NCBI RefSeq assembly: GCF_030268205.1
Contig: NZ_BSQF01000001.1
Location: 416,649-480,648 of the forward strand
Reading direction: 5' to 3'
Source: Allomuricauda sp. NBRC 101325
GTDB lineage: Bacteria; Bacteroidota; Bacteroidia; Flavobacteriales; Flavobacteriaceae
DNA length: 64,000 bases
Below the pieces are notes generated by a model, which saw only the letters and a program-made list of their open reading frames with translations, was not told where the DNA came from and did no database searches. Of this stretch, positions 1-8,068 are shown one piece after another. The translations under genes were made by a program, and so were the position numbers. How positions within the stretch are numbered: position 1 is the first letter of the stretch; each line of letters opens with the position of its first letter.

Positions 1-1371
1 AGGGCCAATCGTTATACGGCAAAATCAACCGCAAAAGCGTATCTGGATTCTTGTCAAGAAGACGTGGGCGCCATTTTGTTCACTATTGGAGACAACGATA
101 CCTTCCCGATCTGGTATGCACAAGAAATTGAAAACTACCGCACCGATGTTCGCGTTGTGAACACCAGCCTTTTTGCCACGGATTGGTACATCGACCAAAT
201 GAAACGCAAAGCGTACGAAAGTGATCCAATTCCATCACAATTAACGCACGACAAATACCGCTATGGCACACGGGATGCCATTTACCACAGAGCGATCACC
301 GAAAACCGTTGGGATATCAAGGACTTTATAAATTGGGTAGCTAGTGATAAGGAACAAACCAAATTTGGTCATATTTTGAGCAATCAAGGGGCTGATCTAT
401 CACAGTATCCACAAAGCACGTTGGATATTGTATACTACCCTACCAATAAAATTCGTATTCCTGTCAACAAAAAAAATGTATTGGAAAGTGGATTGGTAAA
501 AGAGAAAGATTCCGCATTGATCGTTGATTACATTGACATCGACCTTCCGGAAAGCGTATTGCCAAAAAACCGTATCCTCATGTTGGACCTGATCGCCAAC
601 AACGACTGGAAACGTCCGATTTATTTCTCTGGTGGAAGTTTTGACAGTGCCGAATACATTTGGATGAAAGATTACCTGCAACTGGATGGATTGGTGTACA
701 AATTGGTGCCTATAAAAACACCAAACCGCAATTCCTTCGAAATGGGCCGCATCGATTCCGACTTGATGTACGATATCGTGAAGAACTGGGATTGGGGCAA
801 CTCCGGAAGTGATAAAATCTACCACGATCCACAAACACGCTCGCAAGGACTTTCCTTTAGAAGTAATTTGGCCCGTTTGATGGAAACCTTGATCGCCGAA
901 AACAAAATTGACAAGGCCAAGGATGTCATCGATATGTCCTTGACCAACATGCCCGTTGAATATTTCTATTTCTATGCCTTTGTAGAGCCGTTTGTTGATG
1001 GATATTACAAAGTTGGAGAAACGGAAAAAGCACGTGAACTGTTCCACCAGCTCAAAAAAATATATCAAGAGCATTTGGAGTACTACGCTTCATTGCCTTT
1101 GGATGAGCAATATGAGAAAATAGACGATATCTTATCCGACATGCAGGCCTACCGCCGAAACATTGATATTCTGATCGAGAACAGGGATAAAGACTTGGCA
1201 GAAGCGGAGACCTTGATCTTTAATGAGTATATTGACAAATTCTCACAATTTGTGGATGACGAAGAGGATGCTTTGGAAGACCCTATGCTTATGGATCCAG
1301 ACCTAGAGGATTCGATTCCATTGGACACCATAGAATCTGTGCCCGATTCAGTTGAAATGGAGCAACAATAA
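1..1371 (+). CDS. DUF2723 family membrane protein, C-terminal part (cut by window edge)
   Basis: The reading frame is open from base 1, so this is the 3' part (about 456 residues) of a longer gene that begins left of the window; the GTG at 64 is internal. The conserved stretch TIGDNDTFPIWYAQE, followed by TDVRVVNTSL and DWYIDQMK, is what I recognise from the C-terminal soluble part of DUF2723 proteins. These are large multi-membrane proteins of Bacteroidota, related to TMEM260-type O-mannosyltransferases. The membrane-embedded N-terminal half is not in view. The last 60 residues are very acidic (DDEEDALEDP and similar) and probably disordered. The gene ends in a terminator shared with the convergent thioredoxin-like gene. 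Family call is firm; enzymatic activity is inferred from the family only. Confidence 0.8.
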   Translation, partial: RANRYTAKSTAKAYLDSCQEDVGAILFTIGDNDTFPIWYAQEIENYRTDVRVVNTSLFATDWYIDQMKRKAYESDPIPSQLTHDKYRYGTRDAIYHRAITENRWDIKDFINWVASDKEQTKFGHILSNQGADLSQYPQSTLDIVYYPTNKIRIPVNKKNVLESGLVKEKDSALIVDYIDIDLPESVLPKNRILMLDLIANNDWKRPIYFSGGSFDSAEYIWMKDYLQLDGLVYKLVPIKTPNRNSFEMGRIDSDLMYDIVKNWDWGNSGSDKIYHDPQTRSQGLSFRSNLARLMETLIAENKIDKAKDVIDMSLTNMPVEYFYFYAFVEPFVDGYYKVGETEKARELFHQLKKIYQEHLEYYASLPLDEQYEKIDDILSDMQAYRRNIDILIENRDKDLAEAETLIFNEYIDKFSQFVDDEEDALEDPMLMDPDLEDSIPLDTIESVPDSVEMEQQ

Positions 1372-1378
1372 AAAAGAA

Positions 1379-1403
1379 AGCGAGGTAAAAACCTCGCTTT
1401 TTT
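1379..1403. terminator. Bidirectional rho-independent terminator
   Basis: An 8-bp perfect stem AGCGAGGT/ACCTCGCT closes an AAAA loop. It is followed by a T-run on the + strand and preceded by an A-rich run, so it can end both the DUF2723 gene and the convergent thioredoxin-like gene. Confidence 0.85.
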
Positions 1404-1405
1404 GA

Positions 1406-1702
1406 TTAAATATATTCGTTTAAAATACCAATTAAAGTATTGGCATCTTGCTCGCCGCTCTGTCGCCAAACCATCTCCCCTTTTTTGTAGATCATTAGGG
1501 TCGGAAGTCCTTTTATGCGCAAAGCTTGGCTCAGTTCTTTGTTCTTGTCCACATCTATCTTGATCACTTTCCCCTTTTCGCCAAGTGCCGCAGCAACATC
1601 GCTCAAGATAGGATGCATAGACGTGGATTGTTCATTCCATTCTGCATAAAAATCCAACAGAACTGGAATTTTCAAATCGATAAGTTCACCAAATTTAGAC
1701 AT
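1406..1702 (-). CDS. Thioredoxin-fold protein lacking the CxxC motif
   Basis: The 98-residue product has the length and order of a minimal thioredoxin: a LLDFYAEW strand near residue 15, a KVIKIDVDKN strand, then GLPTLMIY with the cis-proline, and a final helix. Where active thioredoxins have W-C-G-P-C, this protein reads W-N-E-Q-S at residues 22-26, so both catalytic cysteines are replaced (Asn23 and Ser26). It therefore cannot do dithiol/disulfide exchange by the normal route. It may act as a binding or scaffold protein; function unknown. It stands alone, convergent with the DUF2723 gene, and shares that gene's terminator. Fold assignment is strong; the loss of cysteines is read directly. 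Confidence 0.85.
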   Translation of the reverse strand: MSKFGELIDLKIPVLLDFYAEWNEQSTSMHPILSDVAAALGEKGKVIKIDVDKNKELSQALRIKGLPTLMIYKKGEMVWRQSGEQDANTLIGILNEYI

Positions 1703-1949
1703 GAATTCAAAGGTTTACAGTCAAAAATAAGAAAAAATGTTAACGTTTGGCACAAGCGGAATCGTTAGCATCCCTCGAACTTGGTTAAATTCAGGTTAAA
1801 CTGATTACTCAATCCCATCCTTAAATTTAAGAAACACTTTATCCAAAAATACAATAGCCTCGCCCCCAAATTTTTCAGCTTCAACTTAACAAAGACAAAT
1901 CAAGACCTAACTCCATGCTAAACTTGCTTTAAAATTTAAAAAATCCATC

Positions 1950-2306
1950 ATGAAAAAATTAATGTTTGCCCTAATGCTATTGACCTGTACTTTAGGCATT
2001 TCCCAAGAAAACGACCAAGAGTATGCTGAAATTTTGGAACATCAAATCGAAACCCTTCAGTTAACCGGGGAGAAGAAAGAAGCCTTTGTTGAGATCAGCA
2101 ACAAGTATTTCGAAAAATTCAAGACCACGAGGGAAAGTGAAGGTTCTCGTATTTCCAAAATGAAGGAATTGAAATCTATTCAAGACGATAAAAACGAAGA
2201 GTTGAAACAACTTTTGAGCGACAGTGAATTTGAAGCATTCAAAGAAATGCAAAAGGAAAACAGGAGCAAGCTCAAAGAGCGATACAAGCAACGAAACAAT
2301 TCATAA
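1950..2306 (+). CDS. Small secreted helical protein, charged
   Basis: The 118-residue product starts with a clear signal peptide (MKKLMFALMLLTCTLGISQ, cut after about residue 19). The rest is almost entirely Lys/Glu-rich helix (EILEHQIETLQLTGEKKEAF, then a KFKTTRESEG region and a C-terminal KERYKQRNNS). The overall look is like small periplasmic helical proteins of the Spy/LTxxQ type, but I see no exact LTxxQ repeat, so the family is not assigned. It lies 80 bp upstream of a LytS-type kinase gene in the same orientation. Putative chaperone-like proteins next to envelope two-component systems are common, which suggests an envelope-stress role; this is inference. It does not look essential or enzymatic. 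Confidence 0.7.
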   Translation: MKKLMFALMLLTCTLGISQENDQEYAEILEHQIETLQLTGEKKEAFVEISNKYFEKFKTTRESEGSRISKMKELKSIQDDKNEELKQLLSDSEFEAFKEMQKENRSKLKERYKQRNNS

Positions 2307-2351
2307 CAATCAACAATTTCATCCATTCATCCCGGCTTCTTCGGTCCCATG

Positions 2352-2381
2352 TTGTGGATTGAGGAAGCCTTTGTACTTTTA
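2352..2381 (+). promoter_or_regulatory. Putative Bacteroidota promoter for the LytS/LytTR genes
   Basis: TTG at 2352-2354 is followed after 19 bp by TActTTTa at 2374-2381, near the TTTG/TAnnTTTG consensus (last base differs). The -7 box ends only 4 bp before the kinase ATG at 2386, so the transcript would have almost no leader, or translation begins at the second ATG (2392). Confidence 0.4.
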
Positions 2382-2385
2382 AACA

Positions 2386-3411
2386 ATGAAAATGACCAAA
2401 TCGGAAAAAAGGGTCTTGTTCCTCACCTCGGTTTTTTTAGCGATTGCCTTGAATGTGCACCGCTTGTTTGTTTTTCTACCCGGGGAAGGAAGACGAATTG
2501 GGCTGCCTTGGGTATTTAATGCCCCTGAACTTGCCTATCAAACCCTTTTCCAATTCGGCTATTGCATTTTTCTTGGCTATCTGAATCTAAAATGGCTGCG
2601 ATGGGAGGGTGCCGATAAAAAGGAAATCACCAAAAACGTTGGGTACAACTTACTTTTCCTAATCCTATTTTTAGCCTTTGGAAGTTTCAGTCAAAAGTTT
2701 CTTTTCGAAAATGCCCCAAACCTAAAACTGTTCATTTTGGGCTATATGTTCCGATTGATCACTAGCTTGGTGTTACTTTCCATATTGCTTAAGATTACTT
2801 TATTGAACAGGATTCAAAAGCGAAAAGAACTGGAAAACGAGCAATTAAAATCGGCCTATTTTGATGCAGAGATCAAAAATTTAAAAGCTCAAATCAATCC
2901 ACACTTTCTTTTTAATTCATTGAGCAGTCTATCCGCCTTGATCAGGGAAAACCCAAACAAGGCCCAAGATTACATTAACCATTTATCCAAGGTGTTTCGC
3001 TATTCATTGGGCAACCATCATGAACAACTTATTGGTCTGGACAAAGAATTGGAGCTGTTGGATTCAAACATCCAGCTTTTAAAAATGCGTTTTGAAGAGG
3101 CCTTGGACATCCACATTGATGTACCAAAATCGCTGGGCATAAAACTCCCCCATATGTCACTACAACCCCTTTTGGAAAATGCGGTAAAACATAATTTTGT
3201 CTCTAAAGAATTTCCACTGCGCATCGACGTTTTTCAAGAAGATCACAAGCTCATTTTTAGAAACACCCTAAAAGAAGCCATTTATAAAGAACCTTCCACG
3301 GGGATCGGGCTTTTAAATTTGAACGAACGCTATACTATTTTGATGGGAAAATCCATTGACATCATAAAAACTGAGCAACATTTTACCGTACAATTGCCAA
3401 TAAACACCTAA
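2386..3411 (+). CDS. LytS-type sensor histidine kinase
   Basis: The 341-residue protein has about four membrane helices in residues 9-142, a short coiled linker (RIQKRKELENEQLK), then the His_kinase domain with the phospho-acceptor motif QINPHFLFNSL (His173). An HATPase part follows, with LLENAVKHNF as N-box and GIGLLNLNER as G-box. There is no large periplasmic sensor, so it probably senses something in or at the membrane. The partner LytTR regulator starts 4 bp after the stop, so the two are certainly co-transcribed. In this family the kinase phosphorylates the receiver of the LytTR protein. The signal cannot be read from the sequence. Alternative start is Met3. Confidence 0.92.
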   Translation: MKMTKSEKRVLFLTSVFLAIALNVHRLFVFLPGEGRRIGLPWVFNAPELAYQTLFQFGYCIFLGYLNLKWLRWEGADKKEITKNVGYNLLFLILFLAFGSFSQKFLFENAPNLKLFILGYMFRLITSLVLLSILLKITLLNRIQKRKELENEQLKSAYFDAEIKNLKAQINPHFLFNSLSSLSALIRENPNKAQDYINHLSKVFRYSLGNHHEQLIGLDKELELLDSNIQLLKMRFEEALDIHIDVPKSLGIKLPHMSLQPLLENAVKHNFVSKEFPLRIDVFQEDHKLIFRNTLKEAIYKEPSTGIGLLNLNERYTILMGKSIDIIKTEQHFTVQLPINT

Positions 3412-3415
3412 TTCC

Positions 3416-4189
3416 ATGCCAATCAACATTGCCATAATTGAAGATGAGCCGGCCATTGCCCGTAATTTGGAGTTTACCTTAAAAAATTTGGAACCCGAGA
3501 TCAAGGTCCTACAAAAATTGGATAGTGTAAAAGGTTCTGTTGAATGGTTGCAAGAGCATATTGGGGAGTGCCAACTGCTGTTCATGGACATTCGACTTAT
3601 TGACGGACTTTCTTTTGAAATTTTCAATTCAATTCCACCAAGCGTTCCTGTAATTTTCATCACGGCTTATGATCATTATGCTTTAGAAGCATTTAAAGTG
3701 AATGGTCTGGACTATATTTTAAAACCTTTTCAAACGGAAGATGTGGAAAAGGCCCTAAAAAAGTTTAAGTCTACCATGGGTAACAAAACTGGGGAAAATG
3801 ATAAAATCCACGAGCTTTTAAACTACCTCCAAAACAATACCCAAAAATCGTATCGCGAAGCTTATTTGGTACACTACCAAAACAAACTGATTCCACTTCC
3901 CGTGGATAAGATCCAATGGTTTTTTACAGAACAGGAAATTGTGTACGCCCATACCGCTGATGGAAAAAAATACACCATTGAATCCACTTTGGACAAAATT
4001 CTCGCCGAAATATCCCCAAAACTTTTCTTTAGGGCCAACCGTCAATTTATTGTGCAGCGTTGGGCCGTAAGGGATATCGATTTTTACTTTAACGGGCGAC
4101 TTGTAATCAACGTGGAACCCAAAACCCATGAAAAAATAATCGTGAGCAAGGCCAAAGCTCCAGAATTTAAAAAATGGATGGACGAATAG
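3416..4189 (+). CDS. LytTR-type response regulator
   Basis: The 257-residue protein has an N-terminal receiver domain (residues 1-120: acidic pair IIEDE, phospho-acceptor Asp58 in LLFMDIRL, conserved Lys in YILKPFQ). A linker leads to a C-terminal LytTR DNA-binding domain (about 145-255, with LFFRANRQFIVQ typical of that domain). It is the cognate partner of the kinase immediately upstream (4-bp gap). LytTR proteins bind direct repeats spaced about one helical turn. Such repeats are visible in front of the next two genes (about 4204-4241 and 5074-5110), which makes those genes candidate targets. The regulator call is firm; the target assignment is inference. Confidence 0.93.
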   Translation: MPINIAIIEDEPAIARNLEFTLKNLEPEIKVLQKLDSVKGSVEWLQEHIGECQLLFMDIRLIDGLSFEIFNSIPPSVPVIFITAYDHYALEAFKVNGLDYILKPFQTEDVEKALKKFKSTMGNKTGENDKIHELLNYLQNNTQKSYREAYLVHYQNKLIPLPVDKIQWFFTEQEIVYAHTADGKKYTIESTLDKILAEISPKLFFRANRQFIVQRWAVRDIDFYFNGRLVINVEPKTHEKIIVSKAKAPEFKKWMDE

Positions 4190-4203
4190 GCTTCCTGTAA
4201 TGG

Positions 4204-4241
4204 TTCAACATTGATTTTGTCAGCTTCACCCAAAATTCACC
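4204..4241 (+). promoter_or_regulatory. Candidate LytTR-binding half-sites upstream of the hydroxylase gene
   Basis: Half-sites TTCAAC (4204-4209), TTCACC (4225-4230) and TTCACC (4236-4241) are spaced 21 and 11 bp, so they lie on one face of the helix. The 14-mer TTGTCAGCTTCACC (4217-4230) recurs with one change at 5087-5100. The block lies about 50 bp before the hydroxylase ATG and just downstream of the LytTR gene. Confidence 0.5.
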
Positions 4242-4289
4242 TTCGGTACCAGCTATTTTAAGGCAACTTCACTTAAAAAAGTGAAGATT

Positions 4290-5066
4290 ATGCAAAACGA
4301 CATTCGTACGGAGATGGGGGGAATCGTATTCCTGCTATTGCTCTTATTAGTGATTTTAGAAGTTATTTGGAGTTGGAGAAATGACAAAAAAGTATATGAA
4401 ACCAAGGACACCATTGCCAACTTGGTCATATTTGCCGGATTTCAACTTTCCAAAGTCTTCTTTTTTGGATTTCAGTATGCTGCCCTGTCCTATTTGGCTC
4501 AGTTTGCCCTATTTCAATTAAAAATCAATGTATGGGTATTTCTCATCAGCTTTATTGCTGTTGATTTCGTTTACTATTGGTACCACAGGTTCAGCCATAA
4601 AATAAAATTTCTCTGGGCATTTCATTTGGTACACCACTCCAGTTTGTTCATGAACCTTACCGTATCGTACCGCCTCAATTGGTTGAGTGCCTTGTTGACC
4701 CCATTCGTGGTTTCACCTCTTATTCTACTTGGTCTGCCTTTTGAGTTGGTCGCAGTTTCCTTTGGATTGAACTTATTGTACCAGTTTTTTCTGCATACCG
4801 AAGCCGTGGACAAATTGGGTTTTATCGAAGGAATTTTCGCGACTCCATCGGCACATCGGGTTCACCATGGTTCCAATGAGGATTATCTAGATAAGAATTT
4901 TGGCGGCGTTCTCATGATCTGGGACCGCATGTTCAGCACTTACCAACCAGAAACCATAAAACCAACTTATGGAATTACCTCTGGGTTCATTAGCAACAAC
5001 CCATTGGTATTGGTCTTTAAGGGCTTCTACGATTATTTCAAGGGCAAAATGGATTACAAGGGTTAA
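4290..5066 (+). CDS. Sterol desaturase/fatty acid hydroxylase family membrane protein
   Basis: The product (about 258 residues from the ATG at 4290; an in-frame GTG lies at 4281) carries the three histidine clusters of the di-iron membrane hydroxylase superfamily: HRFSH, HLVHHSS and, near the C-terminus, HRVHHGS followed by NFGGVLMIWDRMF. These His residues bind the metal centre. Four or more membrane helices precede or separate them. The family hydroxylates or desaturates lipids (sterols, fatty acids, carotenoids); the substrate here is unknown, and in flavobacteria a membrane lipid or carotenoid is more likely than a sterol. It follows a LytTR regulator, with phased candidate operator repeats in its leader, suggesting control of membrane lipid composition. 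I chose ATG over GTG for codon preference. Confidence 0.88.
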   Translation: MQNDIRTEMGGIVFLLLLLLVILEVIWSWRNDKKVYETKDTIANLVIFAGFQLSKVFFFGFQYAALSYLAQFALFQLKINVWVFLISFIAVDFVYYWYHRFSHKIKFLWAFHLVHHSSLFMNLTVSYRLNWLSALLTPFVVSPLILLGLPFELVAVSFGLNLLYQFFLHTEAVDKLGFIEGIFATPSAHRVHHGSNEDYLDKNFGGVLMIWDRMFSTYQPETIKPTYGITSGFISNNPLVLVFKGFYDYFKGKMDYKG

Positions 5067-5073
5067 AGGATAA

Positions 5074-5110
5074 TTCACCCTCTAAATTGTCAGCCTCACC
5101 TTTTTTGACC
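5074..5110 (+). promoter_or_regulatory. Second candidate LytTR-binding block
   Basis: Half-sites TTCACC (5074-5079), CTCACC (5095-5100) and TTGACC (5105-5110) are spaced 21 and 10 bp, nearly the same architecture as at 4204-4241. The shared 14-mer TTGTCAGCCTCACC is at 5087-5100. The block lies about 80 bp before the lipoprotein ATG. Confidence 0.5.
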
Positions 5111-5190
5111 GCATCAAACTTTGAATACCGGCCTAGTTTAGCCAAAAAATAACAGTAAAAAGAAAATTAATTTTTTAAACCTTAACAATT

Positions 5191-5964
5191 ATGAAAAATC
5201 TGATCTTACCAAAAAACAATTTTAACACAAAGAATCTTTTAGTATTGGGAATCGCAGCATTTGCCCTAACCTTTACTTCCTGTAGCAAAGGAGATGATGA
5301 CCCCGACAATGCAGAAACCGCGATCACCGAGGAGGAAGCAGCAGAAGCCATTGCCTTATCCGTATCCCCAGAGTCTGGAGGAATGGTAGAAATAACCCAA
5401 GAGGCCATTTATACGTTGGAGGAAGACAACTCAACCTCGGGCAAGGCCGAAGATTATGAATGCGGAGTGGAGTATGGCTCATCCTACAACATTTCGGGGC
5501 AATCTGGAAACATTTCGTATGATGCCAGCTTAACTTGGAGCTGGATTGTAGCATGTGGAACGGGCATTATTCCATCCGCAGCTGATTTTGACCTAATGGG
5601 GACCTCAACTTATGATGGCCCAAGACTTTCCAGCGATGCAAGTACAACTGCAGCAATCAATATTATCAATTTGGATAATAGTAGTAGCAGTTATTTGGTA
5701 AACGAAACATTCAACATTTCCGGCTCCCAAGAGTCCAATGTAAGTACCATGAATTCATTTACAAGCACCATTGAATTTACCACTACAAATTTGGCCATAC
5801 TTAAGTCCAACTACAATATTACATCCGGTACCATTTATGCCAGTTTTGTAGGTAAGGCTTCCAATGGCAACTCCTATAACTATTCCGGCACCTTGGAATT
5901 TACAGGAAATCAAACTGCAACACTAACCATGGGCAGTGGCAACACCTACGATCTGGCTTGGTAG
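5191..5964 (+). CDS. Hypothetical Ser/Thr-rich lipoprotein
   Basis: The 257-residue protein starts with an extended lipoprotein signal (hydrophobic LLVLGIAAFALTF, lipobox TFTSC, lipidated Cys31), followed by an acidic linker (SKGDDDPDNAETAITEEEA). The rest is rich in Ser, Thr, Asn and Gly with alternating hydrophobics, as in an all-beta surface domain. I do not recognise a family. It ends in a strong terminator, and its leader carries the second candidate LytTR block, so it may be regulated together with the hydroxylase upstream. Acidic residues directly after the lipidated Cys resemble the surface-export signal reported for Bacteroidota lipoproteins, so outer-surface location is plausible. 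Confidence 0.75.
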   Translation: MKNLILPKNNFNTKNLLVLGIAAFALTFTSCSKGDDDPDNAETAITEEEAAEAIALSVSPESGGMVEITQEAIYTLEEDNSTSGKAEDYECGVEYGSSYNISGQSGNISYDASLTWSWIVACGTGIIPSAADFDLMGTSTYDGPRLSSDASTTAAINIINLDNSSSSYLVNETFNISGSQESNVSTMNSFTSTIEFTTTNLAILKSNYNITSGTIYASFVGKASNGNSYNYSGTLEFTGNQTATLTMGSGNTYDLAW

Positions 5965-5995
5965 GTTGTTCCATAATTCTAGTTTGTGTTGATTT

Positions 5996-6018
5996 AGCCC
6001 CTTAAAAGGGGCTTTTTC
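5996..6018 (+). terminator. Rho-independent terminator after the lipoprotein gene
   Basis: The stem AGCCCCTT/AAGGGGCT (8 bp, loop AA) is followed by TTTT. It lies 32 bp after the lipoprotein stop codon. Confidence 0.85.
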
Positions 6019-6078
6019 TGTTTTATGGGAGTAATCCTGATTTTTGTCATACGGTTTAACCCATCTTATTTGTACGTT

Positions 6079-6097
6079 TACAGTTGATTTAACTGTA
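6079..6097. promoter_or_regulatory. 19-bp palindrome upstream of the FadL-like gene
   Basis: TACAGTT (6079-6085), GATTT spacer, AACTGTA (6091-6097): a perfect 7-bp inverted repeat about 60 bp before the ATG. It has no T-run, so it looks more like an operator than a terminator. No binding protein can be named. Confidence 0.35.
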
Positions 6098-6157
6098 CAG
6101 CATCTGACTGAACAAACTTTTGCACATCAGCCACTTACTGTGTAAAACCTCCCCCTT

Positions 6158-7462
6158 ATGAAAACATTATTCATTACTCTAACTGCATTTTTAATGACCA
6201 CCATCACCTTTTCACAGGCTGGACACATTATGCAAGGTGTCGGTTCTGTGAACATGTCGATGGGAGGCGCGGCCACGGGACAGCCCTTGGATATCTCTGG
6301 GGCTTTGCATTGGAACCCTGCCACGATCACAACTTTTGATGACAAAAGCATTAAACTGGATATCGGTTTGTTTTTCTCTTCCCCAGAAGTAAGCTCAACG
6401 GTACCCGAATTTGACAACCAAGGTCAACCTACGGGCAATTTTTACAGTGGAACTACCGAAGATGACCGCGGTGTTTCTCCCATGCCTGCTTTAGCAGCGG
6501 TGTGGAGCAAACCTGAAAGCAAACATACTTTTGGTGCTTCAGTATTTGGCATCAGTGGTTTTGGGGTCACTTTTCCTGAAAGTATGAGCAACCCCATTAC
6601 CATGCCGCAAGCCAATGGTGGTTTTGGACGCATTGAATCGGATTATATGCTGTTACAGGTTGGACTTGCATGGGCCTATGAAATTTCCGATGAATTTTCC
6701 ATCGGGATTCAACCCACTTTCAACTACTCCTCTTTGGAATTGATGCCCAATCCAACCGCAAACCCAACCCAAGCAGGTTACCCAACCGCAGACAGGGCAT
6801 CAGCTTTGGGTTTTGGAGGACAAATCGGGGTCTTTTATCATTCAACAACAGGAATTAAAGCTGGGGTTTCCTATAAAACCACTCAGTATTTTGAAGACTT
6901 CGAATTGGAGAACACCTATTTGGATGGCTCCACAAGCACCAACACATTCAATATGGATTATCCTTCCATTCTTTCCTTTGGTTTGGGATATTCTTTGGGT
7001 AACATCGACATAGCCTTGGATTACAGAATGGTCGATTATGAAAATACGGATGGTTTCTCAAATGTCGGTTGGACAGAAACTGCTTCCGTGTCTGGCTTTG
7101 GTTGGGAAAACATCAATATAATCTCTGCAGGTATCCAATACAAAGGGGTGGACAAATTACCCATTAGGGTTGGATACACTTACAGTTCCAATCCAATTAA
7201 TAGTGACGTTGCTTTTTTCAATGTTCCAGCGACCGCCATTATTAAAAACGCCTACCAATTTGGGATAAGCTATGAATTTAGCGACCGCTTTACATTGGAT
7301 GCCTTGATTCATTATGGTACCAGTGGAGATGCAACTTCCGGACCTCTTCTGAATCCACAGTTTATTCAAAACTATCCGCCCTATGGAGCCATTCCAGGAA
7401 GTGAGGTTTCTTACGACATGACTACAATGATGGTCGGATTTGGCGCATCCCTTAAACTTTGA
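6158..7462 (+). CDS. OmpP1/FadL-family outer-membrane transporter
   Basis: The 434-residue protein has a signal peptide (MKTLFITLTAFLMTTITFSQA) and then the FadL-like N-terminal pattern GVGSVNMSMGGAATGQP...GALHWNPA, which in this family forms the plug/hatch with its NPA motif. The remainder is alternating hydrophobic/polar segments with aromatic girdles, consistent with a 14-strand barrel, ending in a hydrophobic residue pattern (MMVGFGASLKL). The family imports long-chain fatty acids or other hydrophobic compounds across the outer membrane. It is monocistronic: an operator-like palindrome is upstream and a good terminator follows. Proximity to a lipid hydroxylase gene fits a hydrophobic substrate, but the substrate is not established. 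Confidence 0.9.
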   Translation: MKTLFITLTAFLMTTITFSQAGHIMQGVGSVNMSMGGAATGQPLDISGALHWNPATITTFDDKSIKLDIGLFFSSPEVSSTVPEFDNQGQPTGNFYSGTTEDDRGVSPMPALAAVWSKPESKHTFGASVFGISGFGVTFPESMSNPITMPQANGGFGRIESDYMLLQVGLAWAYEISDEFSIGIQPTFNYSSLELMPNPTANPTQAGYPTADRASALGFGGQIGVFYHSTTGIKAGVSYKTTQYFEDFELENTYLDGSTSTNTFNMDYPSILSFGLGYSLGNIDIALDYRMVDYENTDGFSNVGWTETASVSGFGWENINIISAGIQYKGVDKLPIRVGYTYSSNPINSDVAFFNVPATAIIKNAYQFGISYEFSDRFTLDALIHYGTSGDATSGPLLNPQFIQNYPPYGAIPGSEVSYDMTTMMVGFGASLKL

Positions 7463-7488
7463 AATAAACCAAAATAACCATAGAAAAA

Positions 7489-7517
7489 GGCACTGAAGTT
7501 GATTCAGTGCCTTTTTT
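7489..7517 (+). terminator. Rho-independent terminator after the FadL-like gene
   Basis: The 9-bp stem GGCACTGAA/TTCAGTGCC with loop GTTGA is followed by TTTTTT. An A-run precedes it, but no convergent gene needs it. Confidence 0.9.
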
Positions 7518-7601
7518 ATTTCCATTGTTAAACCATGCTAAATAAAATTTTAAGATTCTGAAATTCAGTATCTTTAATAGGCAACAATTAAATATATCGT
7601 C

Positions 7602-8063
7602 ATGGCAATTAAAAGTTACACAGGAAGAAGAGTCAAGGAGATTCCCAAAGAAACAAGGCTAAAAGTGAGTGATTATATGACTCGAAATCTCATCACATTT
7701 AATCCAGAACAACCCATTGAAGAAGTGATTGAAGCATTGCTCAAGTACAAAATTTCTGGAGGACCAGTAGTCAATGAGAAAAACGAACTTATCGGAATGA
7801 TTTCAGAAGGCGACTGCATCAAACACATTAGTGATAGCAGATACTACAACATGCCCATGGCCGAGCGAAAAGTGGGTCTTCGTATGGTCAAAAATGTAGA
7901 GACCATCGATGGCAACATGAACATTTTTGATGCGGCCAAAAAATTCCTAGAAGTAAAAAGAAGGCGTTTCCCTATCGTTGAAAATGGAAAATTGGTGGGT
8001 CAGATTTCTCAAAAGGACATACTTAAAGCCACTATGAGCTTAAAATCGGAACACTGGAAATAG
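7602..8063 (+). CDS. Two-CBS-domain protein
   Basis: The 153-residue soluble protein consists of two CBS motifs: residues about 22-75 (VSDYMTRNLITFNPEQPIEE, GGPVVNEKNELIGMISEGD) and about 95-150 (VETIDGNMNIFDAAKKFLE, RRFPIVENGKLVGQISQKDI). Such CBS pairs form a Bateman module that binds adenosine nucleotides and works as an energy sensor, usually in complex with a partner; no catalytic domain is attached here. It stands between a terminated FadL-like gene and a convergent phosphoesterase gene whose end is only 5 bp away. There is no operon partner, so its target cannot be inferred. The family call is secure. Confidence 0.92.
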   Translation: MAIKSYTGRRVKEIPKETRLKVSDYMTRNLITFNPEQPIEEVIEALLKYKISGGPVVNEKNELIGMISEGDCIKHISDSRYYNMPMAERKVGLRMVKNVETIDGNMNIFDAAKKFLEVKRRRFPIVENGKLVGQISQKDILKATMSLKSEHWK

Positions 8064-8068
8064 TTGTA

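Noticed and set aside
64-66. GTG at 64 as the start of the first gene
   Set aside because: The frame is open to base 1 and the upstream residues (NRYTAKSTAKAYLDSC) continue the same conserved family; the gene is cut by the window edge.
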